Shown one piece after another: positions 55,147-64,000 of a DNA stretch of 64,000 nt. The notes under the pieces are model-generated. The model saw nothing but the letters and a program-made list of their open reading frames with translations, was not told the origin of the DNA and searched no databases. Origin of the DNA: Carnegiea gigantea (taxonomy: Eukaryota; Streptophyta; Magnoliopsida; Caryophyllales; Cactaceae); NCBI GenBank assembly GCA_029747015.1, contig JAKOGI010000057.1, positions 572,501 through 636,500 of the forward strand, in the 5' to 3' direction. How positions within the stretch are numbered: position 1 is the first letter of the stretch; the number at the start of each line of letters is the position of its first letter. The position numbers and the translations under genes are program-made.

Positions 55147-55933
55147 GATTCATACATACATACACATGTTGCCCATATATTTCATAAGCTTAGAAAAACC
55201 ATTCAATAGTTCACACTGAGCAAATTACTTACAAAAATGTTGTACACAATTTGTCAAGTGTATAGATCTAAATATGTCAACTTGATATGTATAACTTTTT
55301 GAAATTTCCATGTCGTACAGTTTAGGACACGTTGGCTTCTATGGTTACTAAATCTTTGCATACACTTGACAAATTTGAGGCGGCAATGATAATCCTGCCA
55401 TTTTGTGTGAGTTTGAAGAGGATACCGATGATAATCCTCCCACTTCATGTGAGTTTGAAGGAATTTAAGAAGCTAAACTTCAATTGGGAACCAATAGTTT
55501 CGAGAAAAGATGATGAAGATGATTCAAGTTCAAGAATGATATTAAGGGCAATGTAAAGGGGAAGGGGATGAGGATAATCTTTCATTGTATAATGATGATA
55601 TTGATGGTGACATTGTTGCTAATAATGATGATGTATGATGTATTTATATATTTTGACGTGGTTATTGTAATCTACTTTTTTGTTCGCATTGTAATGTTCC
55701 GCTATGTTTCTTGGTTTTTACTTTTTTTAATCTAAATCTTTATGACTTGTTGTATGAATTATAAGTATACCTTGAAGGAGACAAGATTTTGATCTAAATC
55801 ATGATGGGCCTATTACTGGTACGGGGTCCCACTTTTGCACCGATCAGTTAATTATCACATCTCAATCAACAGAGGGACAAGGCACATGATAGGAAGCAAC
55901 ATTTAGGAAGAAAGTTTTATCGAACGAGAATTC

Positions 55934-56180
55934 TTGGTATGTATATTAATGAATATGCTTATTTTGAGATTGCTTTTGTACATCGATGAAATGTTATTTA
56001 TGGAAAATAATTATTGTTATAGGTTTACTAATTCAACTTTGTCACAAGCTATATATGCCTCTATCAAGAGTTTTTATGATAGTGAGTGTACATGCATTTC
56101 AGATCTCCCTAAGCATGAGCTAGAGCTTCGGTGGATGACATTTCTAGGTAAAAATTCTAATATTTTTGTATTGTGAATGT
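55934..56180 (+). pseudogene. Possible CACTA-associated protein (Transposase_24-like), first piece
   Basis: The plus strand reads STLSQAIYASIKSFYDSECT, then ISDLPKHELELRWMTFLGKN. Its layout (basic helix, SDLPK.EL..RW..F) resembles the N-terminal part of plant Ptta/En-Spm Transposase_24 proteins. Upstream at 55385-55470 is a short peptide repeat (DNP..CEFE twice). The gene is broken by the MITE at 56574. Confidence 0.4.
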
Positions 56181-56573
56181 CTCCATATATTACTTTTTTA
56201 TGATATGTTTTGTATTTTCCCCACAAGATTATTATACTTGTGCTTTAGAGCTTGCTGCAGAAGTTTATGAATAATGGTATAGGATAGATGGTAAAAATCT
56301 AAGGAACTTAGCCAACAAAGTTGCCAAACACCCTAAAGATAAAGACACCTTTTGGTTATTCGAGGATGGGCAAGCAAGGTTGAAGGCCCAAAGAAGCCCC
56401 CCAAAACCCCCCCCCCCCGAAAAAAAAAAAAATCCAAGCGATGCTTGAAGAATAGGACAGAAATGCCAAAGCAGGAACTTTACATAGCTAATCGTCCGTT
56501 TCAATAGCAAATCTTATGAGAAAAATGGTATAAAGTTCAAATAGTTGTTTGTTTTTATTATATGTTGCACAGT

Positions 56574-58466
56574 TAGAGATGACAACAGATTAGATTTGGA
56601 TCGAATGTTGGAACATCTGAATCTAAGTCCAAAAAAGTTTCGGATCCAAAAATCCGATACAAATTCGATTGATCGGAGTCGAATTTAACTCGATGTGAAC
56701 TAATTTTCTTTCATGACAACAATTTTGTATTATTGTTTCCATTTGAACTTATTCTGCCCACCTATTGATGCGATAGAATGCACTTTCTTATCACTTCAAC
56801 TGAATATTTGAATATTTAATGCTAAATTAGGGAAAATTGACAAGTGATAAGGAGACAGATGACATCGATTTTCTAATCGGAAATGGAGTAAGACTAAGTG
56901 ATGAGCGATGGAATCCTCAAGCTCCTAAGATTAAAAATAACAAGGAAAATAATCACACCAAATGATGCTTCTTTTGAATTCAATCTCAATCAATCAATAG
57001 ATTGTGAGGTTTATATCCAAGGTAATAAAATAATGATAGATAATTACTTTCCACCAAATTCATCTCATAAAGGCTCTTAAGCACCGAAGAAGAATTTTAA
57101 AAGAAAGACTATACTCACCACTTTTAATTAAAGAGATAAAGATGTAGAGATTTTAGTGAGAGAAAAGGGCCATTTATCTTTCCATTCATAATTCAACTCA
57201 AGTTGAGTTTACATGGAGGTATGGGGTCTATAAATACCCAAAATAGGGAGAATTAGCGTATTAGTAGCGAGATTACAAATTATTTTAGGAAATAAATCAA
57301 ATTATTAAGATAGGTACAACTAGGGCGAGCTGTATTTTTTATGATTCATCTTCTATCTTCTAGGGAGCATTTGGAAGACTCTACTCCACCAATGGAGGCC
57401 CTGCCATTCAAAAAATCTTCCTTAATATATGTAGAATTATTACATGCTAATTAATCTCAAAGATAACAGCAGTGCCCTCCTCAATTAAGGCTAAATTTTA
57501 TATTACTCCAAAACTAAAATTTTGCGCATACTCCACATATTTGGGACATTTCTCCTAATATTTGAATCCAATTCCCAATTTTAGCTCATGGGGCTCAAAT
57601 AAACATCCTATGGAATTAGAAGAACTTAGAGTTGCTTCATTTGGTTCTTGTTAGGTAGGATTTTAACCTGTCCCAAATTCAGCAAATTTTTCGACAAAAC
57701 CTGCACTATATTAGTTGTGGTTTTTATCACTTTAAAAAATCAAAACACATTTAACTTGAACTTTTATTGCATCATCTTAAAGGAGACTCTCTAAGCTTCC
57801 CAACAAAGTATAGATTGTCCCAATTGGACTTCGTTTGGATGGTGACAGGCCAAGTCAAACCAGAGTGAAATGTTGGAGTGATGACCATCTTGATCAAGAA
57901 AAGTTAGCTTGTACTTTGGTAAGGATGAGGGTGTAGTCAAGAATTGGCTTGGGATTTGGTATAAATAAGTCTCATCCTCTTGAGAAGGATTTGCCCTCAA
58001 ATCCTCAAAGTCATCCTCTACGTAAGGAGCTAAGGTATAGACATTGAAAGTTGCGCTCACATGCATGTCCCGGATAACTCCAATTTGTAGGCATTGTCCC
58101 CAATCATTTCAAGCACCTTGAAAGGCCCTTCTAAATGAGTCATGAGTTTGTTTTGCCTCCTAGAAGAGAATCTCTCATTCCTTAGGTGTAACCAAACCAA
58201 ATCTCTCGGTTACAAACCAATGGGCTTCCGATGCTTGTTTGCTCTAACCTTTAGAATTGTAAAATTTTAAATTTGAATTTTAAATACTTCACAAAATAGT
58301 CTGATCGGATTGAAAATCAGATAGGATGTTATCTTCCCTCTGAATTCGATACTGATCCAACTCAGATTCGTATTATATTTCAGAGTCGGGCTCGGACTTG
58401 AATATTTTTTTTTACCTCAGATCGAATCGGATGTGTCCTCAAACTCGGATATAATTGTCATCCCTA
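56574..58466 (+). mobile_element. hAT-like MITE carrying an internal gypsy fragment
   Basis: The ends are TAGAGATGACAA (56574-56585) and TTGTCATCCCTA (58455-58466), a 12-bp inverted repeat with one mismatch. The flanks TGCACAGT (56566-56573) and TACACAAT (58467-58474) agree at six of eight positions and differ only by G/A transitions, fitting an aged 8-bp hAT duplication. The outer arms are rich in GGATC/CCGAT phrases, as in known plant MITEs of this type. The middle holds Ty3/gypsy sequence, so the MITE was itself invaded. Confidence 0.65.
57791..58250 (-). pseudogene. Ty3/gypsy integrase C-terminus fragment inside the MITE
   Basis: The minus strand reads KANKHRKPIGL, PRDLVWLHLRNERF, LMTHLEGPFKVLE and IGDNAYKLEL, then a shifted HVSATFNVYTLAPYVEDDFE and LRANPSQEDE. 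This is the conserved tail of plant Ty3/gypsy integrases (GPFKVLE.I..NAYK..LP...VS.TFNV..L.P). It belongs to a different element from the Tat copy. The AT-rich 0.9 kb to its left may be its 3' region or LTR. Confidence 0.75.
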
Positions 58467-58474
58467 TACACAAT

Positions 58475-59200
58475 TTAGTTTTATGTGAATTAATTGCATA
58501 TTTGTTCTTCAAATAAAGAAGGGAAGACTCATACCCCCTCTGCATTGTTTGCACAAAGTCATAGCAAGGCAAATGCATTATCTCGAAATGTCTTTGTGGA
58601 TGATAGGTCCAAGGTTTTATGGATAGAACACAATTTTGTAATTTCTTATTTGATTCTATGTGAATTTAAAGCCTTTGAACACACATAAACTCTTTTTGAC
58701 AGGAAAAAAAAAAAATGAGGTTCTTAGAGTTGAGGGAGGAATTGAAGAAGGGATAACAAAGGCAAAGAAACTGTGTCACGAAGTATCAAGTGGATGAAGC
58801 AAGACATCCACCATCTATAAATTGGGTAATGCAGCAACATCGCTTTATGAGAAGCCAGCCGCCTCACTATCTATATGGGTTCCACATACACTCCCTTAGA
58901 GTACTTTAAGCTGCAATTTGAGCTTAAATCAATTGAGCAACAGCTTGATAGGTAGAGGAAACTCGTGGAGAATCAGCAAAAAATTGTGGAGGATCAAAAT
59001 GCCAATTTTTTGAAGAGGCAATGAGGCTCATCAAAAGCCTCCAATCAAGAGTCGACATATTGTCTGGTTCTAGTTCTAACACATATAGCCACCTCTTGGT
59101 AACTTATGAACTATGGTTTGCATTGTGAGCTTTGATATGATGATTTGTAACTAGTTACAATTTGGTAGTATCATTTGTGCCTCTATGGGTTTTGTTATGA
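58475..59200 (+). pseudogene. Possible CACTA-associated protein (Transposase_24-like), second piece
   Basis: The plus strand near 58500-58620 reads SNKEGKTHTPSALFAQSHSK followed by LSRNVFVDDRSK. This fits the THT.GS.SF......GR..F.DE layout of Transposase_24 proteins. At 58900-59020 a coiled-coil-like stretch follows (QLDR.RKLVENQQKIVEDQN). Stops and frame changes are present. Confidence 0.4.
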
Positions 59201-59469
59201 GATAGTTTCTGTTGAACCGTTAGATGATTGGTAGCATGATTGTGAATGGAACTTGTTCCTTAATTTGTCTATTCAAGGAACTTTGTCGGATAACGGTCTG
59301 TTTTGGAGATGGATGGTTGCTTGTGCATTTCTGCATGAGTTTGAGGTGTTGTGAATGTCTAAAATGTGCATGAGTTAAAGGAGAATGTATATGTACATGA
59401 AATGTAACCCAAAAAAAAAAAAAAAAGAAGCTCAAATTAAAAAAAATAGCGCGGATTGCATACCGGTAG
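59201..59469. other. Unassigned stretch inside the CACTA remnant
   Basis: No feature beyond an A run at 59408-59427. Confidence 0.4.
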
Positions 59470-60009
59470 GATCAGACAAGTCAACGCTAAAATTCACTGC
59501 GAATACTCAAATTTAACGACACAGGGATGTCCATCTACATTAGCGTCGGATATGTAGACAGTAAACATGAAATATTCAACGTTGATTTTGATATGGGAAG
59601 TGCATCTTAGTCTCCAATTTAGCGATGGAATGAGTAGTTCATCTGTATTAATGTTGGATAAATAGGACGCTAATTGCTAAGGTTCGCCTCTAATAGCGTT
59701 TACAAAAAATCAGTCACTAATTAGCATCTCATGGATATCAGATGCAAAATTTGATTCTAATGGCAATGCATTTTCCATCTGACGCTAAATTTTTTTTAGC
59801 AGTAGGGGATTTCACGACATTTTATCCAATGCTAATATATCGTTAGACATATTTAGCATCAGAATTTTGCTTTTGACCACTAATTTTATTCAATGTTAAC
59901 AGTGAGATTTCCTGTAGTTATCATAAATTTAGCCAAATTCAATGTCTATCATAATTGTTTGTCTTTATATTAGATACACGTTAGAAATATTTACCACCTT
60001 TAGATATAA

Positions 60010-61556
60010 TTTTTTTTTTTAAACAAAGGTAAAATAGGGTAAAATCAATGTTAGGCACCTCTTCTCACAAGAGTACGCCCAACTACATCCACTGCCAGAA
60101 TTTCACAAAGTGCTGGGGAGAAACAAACATCTAAGGAGAACGAGTTCGTGATAGAGTGTCCAAATTTAGATAGCCAGTCCGCCGCCATATTTGCCTCGCG
60201 ATAAATGTGATTGACATGGACCAAGGTGTCGTGCTGAACCCATAGTTGTACATCTTCGATTATTGTAGTGATCTTCCAAGGAACTTGGATTTTACCAGCT
60301 AGTGCTTGTATCAGTGTAGTATTATCTCATTCAACTAGGAGTCTCTTGTGTCCTACTTGTCTGCCCGCATTAACTCCATCCTTGAGTGCTCTTACTTCAG
60401 CTACCATGATTGAGGTAGTCCCATAATTAGTAGCTCCTGCTTTGAGTAGTTTGCCTGTCCAGTCTCGTAATACATACCCTCCCGCTGCTGATGAGTTGAG
60501 AAATGATCCATCAAAATTGACTTTGACGAATCCTGGTGGTGGGGGGTGCTACCTAATCAGGTGGAAAGGATTGGGAGGGGAAGAAAAAGCTCCCCTTAGT
60601 GAGTAATCATCCGATATACAAGCTCGGATTCGCCATTCAGTATTTGTCTTTTTTGCTTTGATGAGGCATTTAAGGGGATTAAAAAACTCATTTTCAAATA
60701 CAACTGTGTTTCTTTCTTTCCAATGCCGCAAAGGAGAAAAGAAAATTTTTGAAGCAGCTTTGGATTACGGGGAGGATCTCACCCTCTGCAGCACGTCAGT
60801 TAGTTGGTGGTAGCCACATGGTGAGAACTGTAGAGGGAACCATTGGTGTTTATCGGCTAGTTCCCAGACCTTTTTGCCTTTCTGGCATTCACTAAATAAA
60901 CGGTCAATTGACTCAATGTCATTCCGGCAGATTGGACAACCCACATCAATATTCAGTCCTCGTTGAAGTAAAGTGTCGCGGACAAGGATCGCTTTATGGC
61001 AGATTTTCCATAAGAAGATTTTAATTTTAGGCATAGCGTCTATTTTTCAGATCCACTTAAATGACCAGTCTGGGTAGTCATTTAATTAATTATCATGTGC
61101 TATCCATGTTGTGGATTTAGTACTAAAGGCACCTGAATTACTCAGGCCCTAGCAAAAGGAGTCAGGTTTGTTGTGGGCAGGGATAACGACTCCCTATATT
61201 TTCGGTAAGATTGGGTGATTACCCAATATGTGGCCAAGCTTTGCATGATTCCATGTTCTATCTTGTTGAATAAAATCATAGACTTTAGCATGTGGGCTAG
61301 GTATAGATGTTGCATCAATATCCAAGAGTTCAATTAGATTTTTATTTTCTATCCAATTATCCTGCCAGAAGGAGATGCTTTGGTCATTTCCAATCTGCCA
61401 TATCATACCTTGTCTAATGAGAGGCCTACAATTTAATAAATTCTTCCAGACTGGCGAGTCAGCATTCTGTTTTTTATAGCTAAGGAAGTCCTGCTTGTGG
61501 AAAAAGGTGTTCAAGTTGGATTTTGTTTCCTAAAACTCGAAACCCTTCCAGCAATT
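60010..61556 (-). pseudogene. LINE 3' end: zf-RVT and RNase H domains, 5'-truncated
   Basis: The minus strand starts with WKGFEF (LINE GLGF motif region), then VWKNLLNCRPLIRQGMIWQI and ISFWQDNWI at 61.4 kb. Next is the zinc-binding region KIKIFLWKICHKAILVRDTL, with CPICRNDIESIDRLFSEC at 60.95-60.85 kb (zf-RVT). An RNase H domain follows at 60.54-60.07 kb, with NFDGSF, AEVRALKDGV and a late REANMAADWLSK, typical of plant RVT_3. A T run on the plus strand (60010-60020) is the poly-A tail of the element. The polymerase core is absent because of 5' truncation. Several stops. Confidence 0.8.
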
Positions 61557-62198
61557 AATTCAGTCAAACTAGTCTTTTGGCATGTTTGCTCATTCTACTA
61601 AAAAAAAAATTAAAAAAAAATTAATGAAAATGAATAAGCTTTCCCCGTGCATAGGATAGCTTTTCAACTTTTGATCAATGAATATCATTTTATGTGTTAA
61701 TTGTCTACATGATTGATTTACTTAGACAATATGATGCTAAAATATTTATAATGTAATGCATGATTATTTTTTAATTAAAAGTTATAATGTATGATTTTTG
61801 GTATAATGCATTATTAAAATATAATGAATAATCTTCTAATATCTTCTAATAATAAGGATGGAATTTTTTTAAAGCGTAAATTTTGTAAGAGTGACGTATT
61901 AAAAAAAATAGAAGATTTTATTTTGTTTTCTAGACCCATGCGATGGATGGTAAGATTTTGAGTTTTTTCAAATTGTAATAACCAGATGTAAGAAGTATAG
62001 TAAAATATTTGCATAATTCATGTAATTTGTGGAAAAAATTGTGCATCTGTAAATAAAAGTACAATTTTTTTAAAACTTAAGTAAAGAACACTCCTCCCAT
62101 AATTATTTGTAGATTAAAAAATAAAAATTAATTTATGTAATTCATTAATTAATTATTATTTATGCAATAAGCTATTTGTGATAAGGTCCCATCGGTGC
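61557..62198. other. AT-rich unassigned stretch
   Basis: No gene or defined repeat. Confidence 0.4.
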
Positions 62199-62224
62199 AG
62201 TAGCAGCAGCAGTGGTGGTGGTGG

Positions 62225-62259
<35 letters not shown>

Positions 62260-62260
62260 G
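62199..62260. repeat. Compound trinucleotide microsatellite (AGC)n(GGT)n(AAT)n
   Basis: Four AGC-type units, then about five GGT units and about eleven AAT units without interruption. Confidence 0.95.
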
Positions 62261-62977
62261 ATTATAGAAATCTTATATTATTGATTAATAATGTGTACTC
62301 ATAATAAACAGGACAAGTTTGTATTTCTAATATTTCATATTAGAGATAGGAAGATATTTTTTTGTGCAAGGAATCCAAAGGGTTTATATTTTTAAATATT
62401 ATAAATATATTTGGTAATACATATTTAATTTGAAAACAAGTATCTCTATATTCATGCCATGCTTAAAAAATCTTATTATTTTCTTATTACAGTAATTATT
62501 TATAAAATACTACGATAAGTTATTTAACAATGACGCCATTATGTTCTAATGTTTTTTAATCAAATAATTAATAATTTATTAAGATGAAGCAGTTTTTAAG
62601 GGATCAAAGTTATGAAAAAATATAAAATAAAAATGTCTAATGTATTGAAATATTTGGTAATTAATTTAGAAAATATTATTTAGCAATTATAATATCCTAA
62701 GGATTATGTAATAATTTGAAAATTATGGTAGTCCAAAACATTACCAAATTTATTAGTTAAAAATTAATAGAATAAATAACTTGTAGTATTCAATATCAAT
62801 TTTTGATGAAAAAATTACTTAGAAAATATTTAATGAAGATCATCATGGATGACTGTTTTCACCACGGTCACATTAATTTGTCTTTGTTAAACAATAACAA
62901 TTATAGTCAAAAAATAATTAGCCATAGAACAGGCAAGTATTGGTTTGGAAATCATATGCTATTAGTTTGTGTTTTTT
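62261..62977. other. AT-rich unassigned stretch
   Basis: No gene or defined repeat. Confidence 0.4.
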
Positions 62978-63437
62978 GGTAACGTATATCATACACCTAG
63001 AAGTGTGTGCTCCCTCTTGCCATGTATATATATTTTTTCAACATGTATTTGTCATATAGATAATTTTTAATATCTGACATTGACATAACTTTTGAGAGTT
63101 TATACTCCTAGGAGTATGATATAGGCTTTAGTGTTCTTTTGGGAAGAAAATCTTCCATATTTAATAGATGCTCTTATCTTTTTTTTTTTTAACACATAAT
63201 ATTGTTTCTATTTTCTTATTTACACAATTCAGGTGAGTAATAGCATATAAAGGAGCCGGGAACCAATCAATGATTCCTGGACCAAAGCCTATATCATACT
63301 ATTAGGAGTACATACTCTCACAAGCCACGTGAGATTCACATATTAAAAGTTGTCAATAAAATAAATACACACTGGAAAAATATATATATCGCAAGTGAGA
63401 GTACACGTATACTGCCAAGTGTATGATATACATTACC
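62978..63437. mobile_element. 460-bp fold-back (long inverted repeat) element
   Basis: The left arm 62978-63133 begins GGTAACGTATATCATACAC. The right arm 63276-63437 ends GTGTATGATATACATTACC. Read in reverse complement, the arms align over about 155 bp with perhaps three quarters identity by eye. The inner edge AGTATGATATAGGCTTT is perfectly paired. A 140-bp loop separates them. No ORF. It looks like a fold-back MITE; a target duplication is not clear (flanks TTT and TTC). Confidence 0.7.
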
Positions 63438-63904
63438 TTCCTAGACTAATCTTGATTCTCTGGACCAATAGGTAGAGGCAGTTTACGATTGCATTGAATA
63501 GCTAGGATACCAGATTTCATTCATAGTATCCCATGCGAATCCTATTTAAGATAAGAATAAGACTTTGGTTCTATCCGAAGAAAATATTTTAGCAGACCTA
63601 AATTTTTGGTGTGAAAGCAATCGGGTTCCAGAGTTTGAATTTAATTACCACCCTCAAACCCAAATGCAAACTCCAACTGTGAAATATCTTGCATTAGGCA
63701 AGAAAAAATGACTTAAGATTTTTTTTTTTTTAAAACATGATAAGTGAGCCCATCTATTATTGCTCAAGGTATGCAAAACTCTGACTTCTCATCTATTATT
63801 CATGTTAACTTATGTTATTTTAAGTATTTAGGTCATGTGTTTGCTAAATTATTTTACCAATCAATTTTCAACATCTAAATATCTTCTTAAAACTTTTTTT
63901 TGGT
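63438..63904. other. Unassigned stretch
   Basis: No gene or repeat recognised. Confidence 0.4.
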
Positions 63905-64000
63905 CAATCGAAAACAGTTTCTCTGTGTGCAATCATGCGCGTAGGGGTAAGGCTGTAAGACTGTGTACATCTGGATCTTTTCATACCCCATAAAAGTAAA
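63905..64000 (+). mobile_element. SINE-like repeat, 5' part, cut by window end
   Basis: ACAGTTTCTCTGTGTGCAAT, then TAGGGGTAAGGCTG and GTGTACATCTGGATC match the 5' portion of the same dispersed repeat whose 3' portion is at 54163-54240 (GGGGTAAGGCTGCGTACA type phrase). Confidence 0.5.

Larger units (their letters stand above)
55330..59919 (+). mobile_element. CACTA (En/Spm) remnant, right end with subterminal repeats
   Basis: The right boundary reads TTTCCTGTAGTT at 59908-59919, close to the canonical CACTA terminus (TTTCTTGTAGTG). The preceding 450 bp contain repeated GACGCTAA / TTAGCGTC(G/A)GA phrases in both orientations, as in CACTA subterminal regions. The interior has transposon-related coding pieces at 55934-56180 and 58490-59000. 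No left terminus was found, so the start is set at the first plausible coding piece. A hAT-like MITE interrupts it. Confidence 0.5.

Noticed and set aside
54672..55187. Several 120-160 codon open frames on both strands
   Set aside because: They consist of Tyr-Ile, Cys-Val or Thr-His repeats encoded by the microsatellite and have no protein character.
56401..56432. C12/A13 homopolymer pair as a retroposon tail
   Set aside because: No retroposon body or target duplication is attached to it; it may be slippage or an assembly artefact.
1..64000. CRISPR arrays, operons or bacterial regulatory elements
   Set aside because: No spaced palindromic arrays of that kind; all recognisable content is plant transposon sequence.

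Overview
This window is plant nuclear DNA, almost certainly from a flowering plant with a large repeat-rich genome. The evidence is the mix of elements: Ty1/copia and Tat-type Ty3/gypsy retrotransposons, a TRIM, plant L1-type LINEs with an RNase H domain, CACTA and hAT remnants, tRNA-derived SINEs and a plant mobile domain (PMD) pseudogene. I cannot name the species. I found no intact host gene. The window is a nest of transposable elements, and their boundaries can be read from target-site duplications (TSDs) and from host reading frames that resume on the far side of an insertion.

Layout: (1) 1-12,820 is a decayed Ty1/copia element on the minus strand whose far end lies left of the window. 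It was invaded by a 3.1-kb solo LTR (5,626-8,770, TSD TCAAT) and by a gag-only LTR element, copy A (1-5,114, minus strand). (2) 12,821-15,772 holds a LINE remnant with RRM/DUF4283-type ORF1. (3) 15,778-28,916 is a second Ty1/copia element on the minus strand (295-bp LTRs, TSD GTTAG), interrupted by gag-only copy B (18,850-24,577, plus strand, TSD GGCAT). (4) 30,313-30,921 is a 609-bp TRIM (183-bp LTRs, TSD TTATC). A Stowaway-like end, a solo LTR (31,585-32,863, TSD GTCAA) and two SINE-like pieces follow. (5) 33,630-53,790 is one 20-kb unit: a Tat/Ogre-like Ty3/gypsy element on the minus strand (TSD CAATG). It carries a 77-bp tandem array beside its 3' LTR and a plant-mobile-domain pseudogene in antisense, and gag-only copy C (41,566-46,752) is inserted in its RNase H region. 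(6) 53,791-64,000 holds a SINE-like repeat, a long compound microsatellite, a CACTA remnant containing a hAT-like MITE that itself contains Ty3/gypsy integrase sequence, a LINE 3' end, a 460-bp fold-back element and another SINE-like piece cut by the window edge.

The most interesting content is the gag-only family A/B/C. Each copy has 1.2-1.4 kb LTRs, a tRNA-Asp-type primer site, one short gag-like gene (partial retroviral-type gag domain plus a CX2CX4HX4C zinc knuckle) and no pol. This fits the TR-GAG class of non-autonomous elements, which must use enzymes supplied by another element. All three share a G-box and dyad-symmetry cluster just upstream of the TATA box in the LTR, and an extra internal copy of the polypurine tract about 1.1 kb before the 3' LTR. 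All three were found inserted in other retrotransposons. Relative order by nesting: the LINE, both copia hosts and the Tat element predate the gag-only insertions. By eye, copy C looks older than A and B because its LTRs and gene are more decayed.
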